From NCBI GenBank assembly GCA_002901265.1, contig PPHI01000052.1, forward strand, positions 62,001 through 126,000: a DNA stretch of 64,000 nucleotides, read 5' to 3'. Origin of the DNA: Rhodopirellula baltica (GTDB taxonomy: Bacteria; Planctomycetota; Planctomycetia; Pirellulales; Pirellulaceae). The first letter of the stretch is position 1; the number at the start of each line of letters is the position of its first letter. Shown here piece by piece: positions 39,022 to 49,001 of the stretch. Both the position numbers and the translations under genes were made by a program. The notes below the pieces were generated by a model. The model did no database searches and had not been told where the DNA came from. It saw only the letters and a program-made list of their open reading frames with translations.

Positions 39022-39942
39022 ATGGAATCGTCACCGCTGCACCAAAGCCCTCCCCCAAAGCCCATCATCGTTTTTGGCGAGGTCTTGATCGACCGACTTG
39101 GTGATGGGCAAGGTGTCATTGGTGGCGCCCCGATGAACGTGGCTTGGAATCTGCGTGGCCTGGAGCAATACCCGTATCTGATTACCGCCGTTGGCGCGGA
39201 TGAGGATGGTAAACGAGTTCTCGAATCGACCGAACAGTGGGGACTTGCAACCGATTTGGTCCAAACCGATGTTGATCGGCCGACAGGTGAAGCAGTCGTC
39301 TATGACAATGGGAACGGTCCCGAGTACGACCTGCCCCGCGAACAGGCTTATGACTACATTCGCTTTCCAGAAACGTTTGTCGAAAACCTTCCCGCGGCAG
39401 AATCACCGATCCTGTATCACGGTTCGCTTTGCTGTCGGTCACCGGTATCTTTCGACACCATCCTGCAACTGCGAAAACGGTTCAGCGACCACATTGTCGT
39501 CGATATCAATCTGCGTGAAGGCCACTACACCACCGAGATTGTGAATCAATTGATCGATGGTGCGACCGTCCTCAAATGCAATTGTGATGAGCTGAGCTTG
39601 ATTACGGGTCAGCCTTGTAAAACGCACAACGACGTCTTGACCGTTGCACGGAAATTCTTTGAAGATTCGACCGTGCGTGAGCTGTGGGTAACAGACGGCG
39701 CATCCGGTGCCTACTGGATCGACCATTCTGGCGAACATGCTAAGCAAGAAGCGGAATCGATCGATCCGAATTCCATTATCGATTCAGTGGGCGCAGGTGA
39801 CGCCTTCATGGCTGTCGTCCTGGCCGGGATTGCGACCAACGAATTTCGGCCCGAAACCTTGGCCAAGGCAGTTCGGTTTTCGGCAAGGGTTTGCCAAATC
39901 GCCGGTGCAACGACAGCAGACGATCGATTTTATGTCGCTTAG
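39022..39942 (+). CDS. PfkB-family fructokinase
   Basis: Ribokinase-family sugar kinase of 306 residues, assigned as fructokinase from sequence and context. It opens with IIVFGEVLIDRLGDGQGVIGGAPMNVAWNL, has a substrate-binding GGAPMN motif, and ends with DSVGAGDAFMAVVLAG, which carries the anion hole and catalytic aspartate. It follows amylosucrase by 139 bases on the same strand. Fructose from amylosucrase would become fructose 6-phosphate, the substrate of the sucrose-phosphate synthase two genes upstream, closing a cycle. Confidence 0.9.
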   Translation: MESSPLHQSPPPKPIIVFGEVLIDRLGDGQGVIGGAPMNVAWNLRGLEQYPYLITAVGADEDGKRVLESTEQWGLATDLVQTDVDRPTGEAVVYDNGNGPEYDLPREQAYDYIRFPETFVENLPAAESPILYHGSLCCRSPVSFDTILQLRKRFSDHIVVDINLREGHYTTEIVNQLIDGATVLKCNCDELSLITGQPCKTHNDVLTVARKFFEDSTVRELWVTDGASGAYWIDHSGEHAKQEAESIDPNSIIDSVGAGDAFMAVVLAGIATNEFRPETLAKAVRFSARVCQIAGATTADDRFYVA

Positions 39943-39966
39943 CGAAAGCACTTGGCTTGGTATCCG

Positions 39967-42900
39967 TCACGGTGCCGCTTGGTGCGTTTCGATGGCCTTG
40001 CGGAGTTGATCAATCGCAACCGATTGATACTTCGCATTGCTTGACGGTGAAGGCATCTGCAATAAGTCGAGTAGTCGATCGGCCGTATCACGCCCCGTAT
40101 CACTTTCGATAGCCAAGCTACAGATTGTTCCAAACAGATTGCGCATCGCTCCGTCGTGGGGAATCTCAAGGCTCACCGTCCCCAATCGAAAGTCAGCGTC
40201 CTCTTTCGCATTGGGCGAATCGCATAGCCGACGTAGAAACGCTGTCGCTTCATCGGAGTCGATACTTTCCAGGGCAAGTTGCTGACGCTTTTCTAGCTCC
40301 CCACGGTGATCAAACTGGCGGTCAAATAGACTCGCCACATGAACCGCCACTGGTTGGCCCAGCATTTCAGCACAAGCCGCAACCGCTTCTGCGGGATAGC
40401 CGAGCCGTTGAAGATTTCCGGCGACGTGCAGGGCGAGTTCAACACGCCGATGCTCTGCCGCGCCAGTGACGGTTGACACGACGGATTCGTCGAGCCGTTC
40501 AATCCAGGCCGCAGCGGCCAGATCAACTCGTTCGGCGCGTTCGTACGCCTTCCACAATCGATCCGTCGGAACCTTGACCCGATGCGAATGACGCCAAAAA
40601 GGTGGACTGTGCCGTACGGCTGCTTGATAGACCCCAATCAAGACTTCATTGGCTTTCTGATCAATCCCATCGTCGCCATCGACAAACGTTTCGATCACTT
40701 GGCCAGCCTGCCATAGTAACGCGTGTGGAAACCCTGATGCCGATTCCGCATCGACCTGCCCCCAAGTGACCGGAAACATCTCCTTCAAGCGATTCAATAC
40801 GTGGTCACGGTCGGCCGATTTCTCAAGACGCCACAACAGCCGAATCAGCTGAGCGATCTGATTGTTGGAAGCATCGCCTCCATCAACAATCGCATGAATC
40901 GCGACGCCGGATTGGTCTGACGCATCGGGTACTGCCTTCAATCGCCAAAGGACATGCTCCAGCAAACCTTTCATTTTACCATCGTCATCAAAACCGGCAG
41001 ACAGCCACAACGGCGACTTCGGATCAATGAAGGTCGGATTCAAGAGAATCCCATCGAGCAACTGCTCAACAGCCGGCAGGTTTTGCCGTTCGGCAATCGG
41101 AATCGAATCGATGATCGCAAACGGCGGGACGTCATCACGATTGAGTTGAATCACCACTTCATTTGCGATCTCGCGATACCAATCGTCATAGGTCAACGCG
41201 CCATTTAAATTCAACAGGCTAAGCAAAACCCCTGTTTCGAGTTGTTCGAACTTCGCTGCTTGCAAGATTCGCTCTTGATATCGAGGGATCCCGCATCGCA
41301 ACGTTGTTACGACGATCAAGTTGCCGTTCGTATTCCAGCGGTCTGGGTCTCGGTCGAATAGCACCTTCATTAACATCGCGGCAAAGCGATTCTCTCCAAG
41401 CTGAGACATTCGTTTTGCGTAGTTTTGGTGCCGATCCAGGCCCCAATGATTGCTGTCCAAAAAGCTTGTGATCTGTTGTTCCGCATTTGCATCCGCCCCC
41501 GTACGCAACATCAAATCGACCAGACGATGAAGGGATTCAAGCGATGGGGCTGCATCAAACTGATCGGACAATCGCTGCGACAAGGCAAGTGTTTTGCCGG
41601 ATTGAATCAGTAACCCGATTGCTTTCGATTCGATGGAATGCTCACTGTAAGGGTTGCCGCTGGGAATCGAATTGACGATGTCGAATGCCATTTCCGCGGC
41701 GGCTACTGGTCGACCAGACCGCAACACTTCTTCGGCATGCAGGAACCGTTCTTCTGCTGCAGACGGCGAATCCGGCGTGTCCGCAATCGATTGTCCGCGT
41801 TCCAGTCGAGCCGCTAAACCGGATCGAATCTGCACGATTCGCGGGTGCCTGCTGTCATAAGCTTTTAATCGTTCGCCAAGCAAACGCATCGTCGCTTCGT
41901 CCATTGGCAGTCCCACCAATTCGTTTGCAAAAGCATCAATCGCCTCGCGATCGTTCGCAAGGATCGCAATGACCAATCGGGCATACGCAAGCAAGACCTG
42001 CTCCGTATCGGTACTCGCGACCAAGGAATTCAATCGAGCCATCCCCTCTTGAGCCAATCCAGACATTACTTCGAATCGCGCGTGTTCGATTTGCAACTCA
42101 AGATCCGCAGGAAATCGCTCCGTCCCTCTCACCATCATCGCCAACGCTTCTTCGCGTTGGTCGTTCCACCAAAACAAAAATGCAGCGGCAACGATGCGAA
42201 GACGCTGCTCGTCCGGATTCATGTCCTGTTGATCGATGTCCAACTGCCGAATCAATGCACCTGCTGCCTCTGACTGTTTCCCTAATTGGGTACCTTCCGA
42301 ACGGTCAAAAATGATAACCAATGATCGGATTGTCTCGATCGACAACAAACGTCCTGCGAACGGCGTTTCGACTTGCATAAAGAGGTAATCCGCTAAGCCT
42401 TTCTCATCGCGCCGACGATCCAACGCAATGACCTGCGAACGTTCTTCCCCCAAACGCAACGTGACAGGCATCGTCTCCTTTGATTGTTCGATAGACCGAC
42501 TCGCGAACAAGATCGTGGTGTCAAGGATCAGCTCGGGTTCAGTAAAAAACTCAGAAGGCGTGCTAAAGATTGCTTGGTGGAACGTTTGCCAACTGGGTGT
42601 AAATGAAATGCTTTTGTCGGACGAACGAGTTCGCAACCACTGCCGTACTTCTGCGACCAAGCGATTGGCTTCGCTGTAATTCCTAAATTTCAGCGCCAAT
42701 TTCAGTTCGTGCACCAATGCATTGAACGCCAACTCAGCATTGGCCGGATCAATCAATACGCTACTTATTGATTGGCCAGTCCGCCCCTCCCCGAAGGGGC
42801 TCATTTGCCCGGCAAGACGAGCTTCCGCGATCAATAGCTGACGGAACTGCAACGAGTCCCGGACGAATTCAATCTCGGTGCTTGGGGCTGGCCTCTCACC

Positions 42901-45861
42901 AGATCGTTGCAAACTAAGCTGAACCATCGTGTCCAAGTGATTCGCATTCAATGGCGGCGGTGGGTTTTGCGATGTTCGCCGGTCTGCCCGATCGACCAAC
43001 CACTGAAGAACTTCTTGGGGAACTCTCTCCAATGTTCCGGATTGCAAGTCCAGTTCCGCGATTCGCAACATGACGTCATCCGGCACACCGGTTTTGACGG
43101 ACGTCATGTATTCGGCGAGTTTGCAGTAGTAAACGTAATCACGCAGTTGTCGCCGATCGAGTTTCGCAACAGGATTCACAAACAACCGCCGAATGACTTG
43201 GTTCACCGAACGTTCTGTCCGCTCGGGGAGATCGTGAAATGCGATCGACAAACGCAAACGCCTCCCGATCCACACTGCTTGGAAATAGTTCTCCGGAAGA
43301 ACGACACCATCGTTCGAACGCAGTGAGTGCGTTTGAGCCTCCGCTTTGAAAAGTGGTGTGATCCAGCCTTCCTCCGTACCAGGATCCCAACTCACTGGCC
43401 GCAAACGACGCGTGGCGAATCGCGGTGACGGATGCTGTGGCTCATGGTCGACCGATTCGATTTCGTCGATCAACTGCTGCACCGCAATAAAATCAGGAGT
43501 GCCTTTCGCCAACTCGACTCGCAAGTACAACTGCGCAAGACAGACTTTTACATCCCAACATTCGGGATCGTTTTTGAGCACTGCCTCGCAGACAGCAATC
43601 GCACCAAGCGGATTCGATTTCAGTTCGTTGGCAATCAGCTTGCCTGATTGCTCGGGTGTCGTCGCGAAAGCGAGCTGGGCAATTGCCGCATCGGTCGATG
43701 AAAGTTCCCCTGTTCGCACCCGCAAGTCCAGAAGCTCCGTTGCGGCTTCCGGAGTTGGGTTGATGCGATTCAGCGTTTCAGTCGCTTTCGCCGCCGTTTC
43801 AAAGTCTGCGATTGCTCGCGAAAGCCCGGCCAGCATCCGCAGTGCGTCTTGATCGCCAGGATCTTGCCAAAGCGGAAGGCGAAGTGCTTTGATCGCGGCA
43901 TCCAAGTCGCCAACGGATTGCCAAACAGTCGCAACGAGCAAAGCACGATTTTTAAGTCCTAGTTGCTGATGCTGCGTCAAACGATCGACCAATCGCTGCA
44001 ATTCGTCACGCCGTTGATAAAGCGGCACAAGTTGCTCAACGATCGCTATCCGACTCGAAAGGGTAGATGAATGATCGATCGCTTGCCAAAGCAGTTCGAT
44101 TGCTTCTGCGGTTTGGTACTGATCGGCCAAACCGTCGGCGAGTAGTTTCAGCGTTTGTGTGGAACTCGCATCGATCACCAACGCGCTACGCAGTGTTTCT
44201 TCACTTTCGGGGGCTCGCCCCGCATCGTTCTGAATCGCAGCAAGCAGCCAATAACTTTCCAAAGATGTCGGAAGTCGCCGAACCAACTCCGTAGCGACCC
44301 GCTCCGCATCCTCGTCTTGCCCGTGTGTACGATGCAACGCAACGAGATGTCGCAAATAGACGGGAGCTTGCGAAGGACTCAATTCCACAAGCTTTTGGTA
44401 GGCCGTGATTGCATGTTCGAGATCGTCAACCGCGGAATAGATGTTCGCCGCATCTTCCCAAATGAATCGGTCCTCGGGATCAAGCTCAACGGCTCTACGG
44501 ATTGCTACGGCCGATTGCTCGAGGTCACCATTTGCACGAGACATCAGTGCAAAACGACGCCAATGATCAGCTGTTGCTGCCTCGGTTGAAACTTCTTCGA
44601 TCGCTTGGTCAAGTCGATTCGACTTGACGTAAGCATCGATTTCTTGGTGCAAACAACGGTTCAGAGTTTTTGCGTCATCCGCCAATTCACGGACAAGGCG
44701 AAGCTGTTCGAATGCTTCGTCAAACAAATTCAATTCGACTAATAAACTGCTGAACTGCATTCGCTGATCGTTGGTCGGATCCAACCCAACAACCTCACGC
44801 CAAGTACGAAGACACTCCTCGTTGTACTGAAATGTTCGAAAGACCTCCGCCAAACGGATCAAGTTGGTCGTTTGATGCCGTGGTGCTTCGGCAATCGTCT
44901 GCCAGACACGAACGGCTTCGTCACGTTGACCTAGCCCATGATAGAACTGCCCTAAGTACTCCCGGTACTGCGCCGCGTCCGGTTCTAACTCGATCGCACG
45001 CTCGTAAAGTTCGATTGCACGTTTTCGATGACTGACGGACTGCATTTTCCGAGCGACGTCGACCAATTGGACAGAGCTGTCCTTGTAACGTTCAGCGATT
45101 TTCTCCCAAACCTTGATCGCCTCTTGAATCGCGTCGTCAGTCCCCTGGTGTGAATACAAATTCCCAAGTCGAAACAGTCGATCGATGTTGCCAGGCTCAA
45201 GTTCCAAGGCGTTCTGCAGCTCGCTAATTGCACCCCGCGAGTCTTGCCGCCGAAGCAACACGCCGACCAATTCATCACGTGCTTCCATCGAACTCGGTGA
45301 CCGGGCAATCAGACTTCGAAACACATCTTCGGCTTCTTGCAATTGGTCTGTGCCAGCCAGAAGCTGTCCAAGGCGAAGAGCAACGGCAAAGTTGGAGGTA
45401 TCCCGCATGACATGGTTCGTATAAGACTCGATCAATTGGTCGACTTCGTTCGCCGCAAAGAACAGTGATTCAAACCGTTCTGATGCATTGCGATACAGCC
45501 AACTTCCGGGACGAACTTTTGTCAGGACATCTTCATAGGTCTGCTTCGCGAGTGCATTGTCGCCGGTGACTTCATAGAGATTGGCGACCTGAAGCAGCGC
45601 CTCGATTTGCTGTTCCCCGCGGGGCGATGCTTCTGCGATCTTTTTCCAGAGTTCAAGTGCAGCATCAAACTGTTCGAACTGGGCGAGCAAACGTGCGGAT
45701 CGGCCCGCAACCGTTTGCCTCTGTCCGACACGTTCTTGCAGCTTCGCAAGGGTTGCCCGCGCGGCGACGTCCTGCAGTTGCGTGAATTGCATCGCCGCGA
45801 GTTCCAAATAGATTTCGACCATCTCTGGTGAAGTCGCAGTTCGCTCGGTCGCAATTCGCAA
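39967..45861 (-). CDS. Giant TPR-repeat protein, main part (frameshifted N-terminus)
   Basis: About 1,960 residues rich in tetratricopeptide repeats (for example AAQYREYLGQFYHGLGQRDEA and LFRLGNLYSHQGTDDAIQEA), strongest over the first 750. The rest is less regular helical repeat sequence without a catalytic motif. The apparent TTG start is not the true start. Recognisable TPR sequence continues upstream in this frame (HATTLAKLERFDEAIESL) to about 45920, where it joins the signal-peptide-bearing fragment in another frame. The complete product would be about 2,100 residues and exported. TPRs form protein-binding scaffolds. It follows the TadE/TadG genes on the same strand, so a surface-assembly role is plausible but inferred. 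Confidence 0.8.
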   Translation of the reverse strand: MRIATERTATSPEMVEIYLELAAMQFTQLQDVAARATLAKLQERVGQRQTVAGRSARLLAQFEQFDAALELWKKIAEASPRGEQQIEALLQVANLYEVTGDNALAKQTYEDVLTKVRPGSWLYRNASERFESLFFAANEVDQLIESYTNHVMRDTSNFAVALRLGQLLAGTDQLQEAEDVFRSLIARSPSSMEARDELVGVLLRRQDSRGAISELQNALELEPGNIDRLFRLGNLYSHQGTDDAIQEAIKVWEKIAERYKDSSVQLVDVARKMQSVSHRKRAIELYERAIELEPDAAQYREYLGQFYHGLGQRDEAVRVWQTIAEAPRHQTTNLIRLAEVFRTFQYNEECLRTWREVVGLDPTNDQRMQFSSLLVELNLFDEAFEQLRLVRELADDAKTLNRCLHQEIDAYVKSNRLDQAIEEVSTEAATADHWRRFALMSRANGDLEQSAVAIRRAVELDPEDRFIWEDAANIYSAVDDLEHAITAYQKLVELSPSQAPVYLRHLVALHRTHGQDEDAERVATELVRRLPTSLESYWLLAAIQNDAGRAPESEETLRSALVIDASSTQTLKLLADGLADQYQTAEAIELLWQAIDHSSTLSSRIAIVEQLVPLYQRRDELQRLVDRLTQHQQLGLKNRALLVATVWQSVGDLDAAIKALRLPLWQDPGDQDALRMLAGLSRAIADFETAAKATETLNRINPTPEAATELLDLRVRTGELSSTDAAIAQLAFATTPEQSGKLIANELKSNPLGAIAVCEAVLKNDPECWDVKVCLAQLYLRVELAKGTPDFIAVQQLIDEIESVDHEPQHPSPRFATRRLRPVSWDPGTEEGWITPLFKAEAQTHSLRSNDGVVLPENYFQAVWIGRRLRLSIAFHDLPERTERSVNQVIRRLFVNPVAKLDRRQLRDYVYYCKLAEYMTSVKTGVPDDVMLRIAELDLQSGTLERVPQEVLQWLVDRADRRTSQNPPPPLNANHLDTMVQLSLQRSGERPAPSTEIEFVRDSLQFRQLLIAEARLAGQMSPFGEGRTGQSISSVLIDPANAELAFNALVHELKLALKFRNYSEANRLVAEVRQWLRTRSSDKSISFTPSWQTFHQAIFSTPSEFFTEPELILDTTILFASRSIEQSKETMPVTLRLGEERSQVIALDRRRDEKGLADYLFMQVETPFAGRLLSIETIRSLVIIFDRSEGTQLGKQSEAAGALIRQLDIDQQDMNPDEQRLRIVAAAFLFWWNDQREEALAMMVRGTERFPADLELQIEHARFEVMSGLAQEGMARLNSLVASTDTEQVLLAYARLVIAILANDREAIDAFANELVGLPMDEATMRLLGERLKAYDSRHPRIVQIRSGLAARLERGQSIADTPDSPSAAEERFLHAEEVLRSGRPVAAAEMAFDIVNSIPSGNPYSEHSIESKAIGLLIQSGKTLALSQRLSDQFDAAPSLESLHRLVDLMLRTGADANAEQQITSFLDSNHWGLDRHQNYAKRMSQLGENRFAAMLMKVLFDRDPDRWNTNGNLIVVTTLRCGIPRYQERILQAAKFEQLETGVLLSLLNLNGALTYDDWYREIANEVVIQLNRDDVPPFAIIDSIPIAERQNLPAVEQLLDGILLNPTFIDPKSPLWLSAGFDDDGKMKGLLEHVLWRLKAVPDASDQSGVAIHAIVDGGDASNNQIAQLIRLLWRLEKSADRDHVLNRLKEMFPVTWGQVDAESASGFPHALLWQAGQVIETFVDGDDGIDQKANEVLIGVYQAAVRHSPPFWRHSHRVKVPTDRLWKAYERAERVDLAAAAWIERLDESVVSTVTGAAEHRRVELALHVAGNLQRLGYPAEAVAACAEMLGQPVAVHVASLFDRQFDHRGELEKRQQLALESIDSDEATAFLRRLCDSPNAKEDADFRLGTVSLEIPHDGAMRNLFGTICSLAIESDTGRDTADRLLDLLQMPSPSSNAKYQSVAIDQLRKAIETHQAAP

Positions 45862-46301
45862 TGACTCGATTGCCTCGTCAAAGCGTTCGAGTTTCGCGAG
45901 TGTGGTCGCGTGGTATCGAAATAAGATGCATCGTCGCTCTCGAGCTGACTTGCCGTTTTCAAGGCTTCTGCGGCACGTGAGTACTCACCGCGCTGTTCAA
46001 AAATCAAACCGAGCAGTGCCAGGGTTCCGCTATCCGCGTCTGTGGCGGCTTCGGTTTGCAGCGATTTCACCCATTCGTCAATGGACTGTCGATTGAGATG
46101 AAACGCGTACAATCGATCAAAAGCGATGCCTTTGCGTGGACGCTGAAGCAGCATCATCTGATAGCGCTGCGCGGCGACTTCATCGATCGGCGAAGATTGG
46201 GCGAACGTGGACGTCGAGAATGCGATGACAAGCAACCCCGTCGCGACCAACGCAAGAAGCGTTGTGGCGGAGATGGTCCGTGCCCAGAAACACATCGTCA
46301 T
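45522..46301 (-). CDS. N-terminal fragment of the giant TPR protein with signal peptide
   Basis: This frame starts at ATG 46301 (or 46295) with a hydrophobic signal peptide, ISATTLLALVATGLLVIAFS, followed by a STFAQSS-type cleavage region. TPR sequence then begins (GTLALLGLIFEQRGEYSRAAEALKTA). Meaningful sequence stops at about DDASYF (near 45925); the remainder to 45522 is out-of-frame and arginine/serine-rich. One missing base near 45915-45921 would join YF to RYHATTLAKLERFDEA in the downstream frame. Confidence 0.75.
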   Translation of the reverse strand: MTMCFWARTISATTLLALVATGLLVIAFSTSTFAQSSPIDEVAAQRYQMMLLQRPRKGIAFDRLYAFHLNRQSIDEWVKSLQTEAATDADSGTLALLGLIFEQRGEYSRAAEALKTASQLESDDASYFDTTRPHSRNSNALTRQSSHCELRPSELRLHQRWSKSIWNSRRCNSRNCRTSPRGQPLRSCKNVSDRGKRLRADPHVCSPSSNSLMLHLNSGKRSQKHRPAGNSKSRRCFRSPISMKSPATMHSRSRPMKMS

Positions 46302-46442
46302 TCGAAGTCCGATTGAGTGTGCGATCAAACGGCGGCACACTCGATGCGACCGTTCAGTTCTCGAAACGGTCAGTATGGCGATTTTGACTATCGCCGACAA
46401 ACTCAATCGCCCCTGTAGTGGGGACGTGGTTTTTGTGAATTC

Positions 46443-46859
46443 TTAGTTCACGATTTCACGCTGCAATGTCAGCGTCCGAATGATGTGTTTGCCGCCCGTA
46501 AATTGCGGTGGCACGAAGGTATTTGCGTCCAAACGCACGTCGACCTCGACGGTGACCTCTGGCGTGCGATTGTCAATAACAGCAGGAGTGACCGTGACGT
46601 CGTATGCGGTCAATCCGAGCGTCCCTAAAATGGTTTCCGCTTTCTGACGGGCACCGTTTGCGGTTGCCCCGGGGATGATTGCGTCGCGACATCCTTCATA
46701 GACGGCGTTGTCGACGGTATGCCGAATCATAGCCACCCGACAAAATTCGAACGCGACGAAGAAAAAGAAAAACAGCACCGGTGCAACGATCGCAAATTCG
46801 ACCATCGCGGTTCCTCGCCGTCGTCGCCTCTTCGATTTGGTTTGTCTAGATGGTTTCAT
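46443..46859 (-). CDS. TadE-like pseudopilin
   Basis: Small pseudopilin-like protein of about 138 residues. A basic N-terminus (KSKRRRRRG) is followed by the TadE motif TAMVEFAIVAPVLFFFFFVAFEF, with the conserved glutamate shortly after the cleavage site, then RHTVDNAVYEGCRDAI, typical of the family. TadE proteins are minor components of Flp/Tad-type pili or surface secretion systems. The start is ATG 46859, or alternatively 46892, which overlaps the preceding gene region. It lies 46 bases after the TadG-like gene and belongs to the same minus-strand set. Confidence 0.82.
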   Translation of the reverse strand: MKPSRQTKSKRRRRRGTAMVEFAIVAPVLFFFFFVAFEFCRVAMIRHTVDNAVYEGCRDAIIPGATANGARQKAETILGTLGLTAYDVTVTPAVIDNRTPEVTVEVDVRLDANTFVPPQFTGGKHIIRTLTLQREIVN

Positions 46860-46905
46860 GAAGGTGTGCCCAGTCGTTCCAATTCCGACCATTAAAAGAC
46901 GCTGC

Positions 46906-48000
46906 TTATTCGGTAACCACGGTGCCAAGTGTCAATGCGATTTCGCGATAAGCCGCGGTTAACTCGGCTGCACTCAACGCATGGAAGTGTTTGCCGCCAC
47001 CAATCGTTGCGATTTCTCGCATCCGGGCTTGATCCGCACCGGATCCGAATGTGATCGTATGAATCCGGACACTTTCCGACGCCAAACGCCGTGCGATCGC
47101 GCGAGGCTCAGGCCCCCGGTTATGCAAACCGTCTGTCATCACAATCATCGTGCGTTCGACGAATTCCGTCGAACGACTTCGACTCATGATCGAAGCCCCC
47201 GCTTCCATCCCACGACTGATACTGGTGAACCCGTTGGGCCGCAGTTGTGAGAGCGTTGCTTCGATGCTGCTCAAATTTCGAGTGAGCTGAACGTCTTCAC
47301 TGGCGGTGTCACTGTACGATGCCAGCCCGACTTCCTCTTCCACAGGAGTCGTATTCAAGGTGGACACGAACACTCCGATGGCGGCTTGCAACTCAGAGAA
47401 TTTGCTGCCAGCCATCGAACCGCTGCGGTCAACGACAAGCACCACGTCACGTTCGATGTAGGTCGCCGCAGCCGAAATTCGTGGTTCGAAGGTATTGAAC
47501 CCAAGTACGTTCCCAAAGAAGAGTGGAATTGCACCCGATGGCGAATCCGCCGTACGACGTCCTGTCACACGCACGGTATTCAATGGCGTGACACCTTCAC
47601 GAAACTGAAACCGCCCGTCGTTGTTTTCTTCACTACGACCGAATTGAAAATCGCCAGCTTCCAGCAGCAAGGGTTGCCCGTTGACCATATTCAATGCGGC
47701 GATCTCTTGCCCTTTGGCAATCGCCCTGTCACGATCAAACGTATCCGACAACTCCTGCGAAGCCGCCTGTGCAGCGGCATCGGTTGCCGAACGCAGCTCG
47801 GTTCGAGACAAATGCATGTGTGCGATATCAACCGAGAAAGCAACCGCCGCAATGAAGCCGACCAGCATGACAAGGATCAGCACCAACATCGCACCGCGAC
47901 GTCGCGTCGCTCGTCGCCGGCGTGTCTTCGAAATCGCCGATTGGCGATTCGTGCTCGCGTCTCTCTGGCTGCATAAAGTTTGATTCATAGTCTCGATCAT
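46906..48000 (-). CDS. TadG-like protein with von Willebrand factor A domain
   Basis: Exported protein of 364 residues. A strongly basic N-terminus (RRRRATRRRGAM) leads into one transmembrane helix (LVLILVMLVGFIAAVAFSVDIAHM), a TadG-type putative Flp pilus assembly domain with RTELRSATDAAAQAASQE. From about residue 195 a von Willebrand A domain begins, with the MIDAS motif DRSGSMAGS, a later threonine in the TSISRGMEAG region and MTDGLHN. This fold binds divalent metal and protein ligands, which suggests adhesion or assembly. The gene begins four bases after the TadE-like gene upstream. Confidence 0.87.
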   Translation of the reverse strand: MIETMNQTLCSQRDASTNRQSAISKTRRRRATRRRGAMLVLILVMLVGFIAAVAFSVDIAHMHLSRTELRSATDAAAQAASQELSDTFDRDRAIAKGQEIAALNMVNGQPLLLEAGDFQFGRSEENNDGRFQFREGVTPLNTVRVTGRRTADSPSGAIPLFFGNVLGFNTFEPRISAAATYIERDVVLVVDRSGSMAGSKFSELQAAIGVFVSTLNTTPVEEEVGLASYSDTASEDVQLTRNLSSIEATLSQLRPNGFTSISRGMEAGASIMSRSRSTEFVERTMIVMTDGLHNRGPEPRAIARRLASESVRIHTITFGSGADQARMREIATIGGGKHFHALSAAELTAAYREIALTLGTVVTE

Positions 48001-48004
48001 CGAT

Positions 48005-48481
48005 CTATTCCCGAAGCATCACGACACGAGCGGTCAAGTTGCGATTGGTGATCCAGTCACCAGCCAACGGGCTGTTCACATTGGTCGGCGCGGAGACTTC
48101 ACAGACGACCTGATCACCGCGATCGAGGCCTTCGACACCAGTTGGAAATTCGATGGTGTAGTTATTCACACCACGAGAATCCAAAATCGCTTGCGCTCGC
48201 GCGGTCGCGATCGCCGCCGTTCCGTCGTCTTTTGCCGCTTCACGAATCCCTTCATAACAAGCAACACTGATCGATTGCTTCAAGAAGATAAAACTCGATG
48301 CCTCGATGGCACCAAAGACCAACAGCACCAAAATCGGAAGACAGACGGCGAACTCAACCGCCGCCACGCCACTTCGTGCGTCTTTGCGATCACGCAATCG
48401 TGTTCCGGAAGGCGAGGAGCTCGAGGTCAATGAATTGGAGGACAATGAACCGGAAGTCAGAGAACCTGTCGGCCTAGGCAT
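48005..48481 (-). CDS. TadE-like pseudopilin
   Basis: A second TadE-like protein (158 residues). The start at ATG 48481 overlaps the stop codon of the gene upstream (ATGCCTAG), which indicates translational coupling; 48514 and 48535 are upstream alternatives. A serine-rich polar leader precedes SGVAAVEFAVCLPILVLLVFGAIE, the hydrophobic segment with the family glutamate, and QSISVACYEGIREAAK. It is followed four bases later by the TadG-like gene. A companion TadE lies on the other side of tadG, as in many Tad loci. Confidence 0.82.
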   Translation of the reverse strand: MPRPTGSLTSGSLSSNSLTSSSSPSGTRLRDRKDARSGVAAVEFAVCLPILVLLVFGAIEASSFIFLKQSISVACYEGIREAAKDDGTAAIATARAQAILDSRGVNNYTIEFPTGVEGLDRGDQVVCEVSAPTNVNSPLAGDWITNRNLTARVVMLRE

Positions 48482-49001
48482 CTTGTTGTTCGCCTCCACG
48501 AGTGGGCTCGACATCGCCAGATTGAACCGCGTCACCGCGGCGGAGCTGCATCACATCATTGAAGTTCACAGCGATCTCTTGCCAGAAATCGTTTTCGCGA
48601 AACTTCAATGGCGGAACCGAGCGGCCGGCCTTGATGTCCTTGAGCGTATTGCGAAGACGCGTGATCGGACCAGCGAAGCGATGGCTAAGCTTTAACGTGT
48701 CCCAGACAAATGCCGGGATAAGCGCTGCGGTGATAATAAAGAACGGCAGAAACCGTCGTACCGTGTCGCCAAAGGTTTGGCCCCAATCGGCATCGGGCTG
48801 TTCAAACAATCGAATCCAACACGTCAGCGCGATCGTGTTGCAAACAAAAAAGAGAATCCAGTGCAGCGCGACGCGTCGAATCAGGCTGCCTTGAACCTCA
48901 GAATCAACAAGCGTACGGGTGCGTTTGGCGTGGACTGTGGCCATTTCATCAGCTTCAGTTCGTGGGACTCTGGCTCTGGGCGCAATCTCACGTGGCGCCA
49001 T
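48474..49001 (-). CDS. HAMP-like two-helix membrane protein
   Basis: Protein of about 175 residues with two membrane helices (HWILFFVCNTIALTCWI and FLPFFIITAALIPAFVW) separated by a short loop, then a HAMP-like cytosolic segment (HRFAGPITRLRNTLKDIKAG through VNFNDVMQL). HAMP modules relay signals from membrane to cytosol, but here no output domain is fused. The start is ATG 49001 (AGG upstream); a GTG at 49085 is possible. It is translationally coupled to the TadE-like gene and so probably part of the same surface-structure operon. Confidence 0.7.
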   Translation of the reverse strand: MAPREIAPRARVPRTEADEMATVHAKRTRTLVDSEVQGSLIRRVALHWILFFVCNTIALTCWIRLFEQPDADWGQTFGDTVRRFLPFFIITAALIPAFVWDTLKLSHRFAGPITRLRNTLKDIKAGRSVPPLKFRENDFWQEIAVNFNDVMQLRRGDAVQSGDVEPTRGGEQQDA

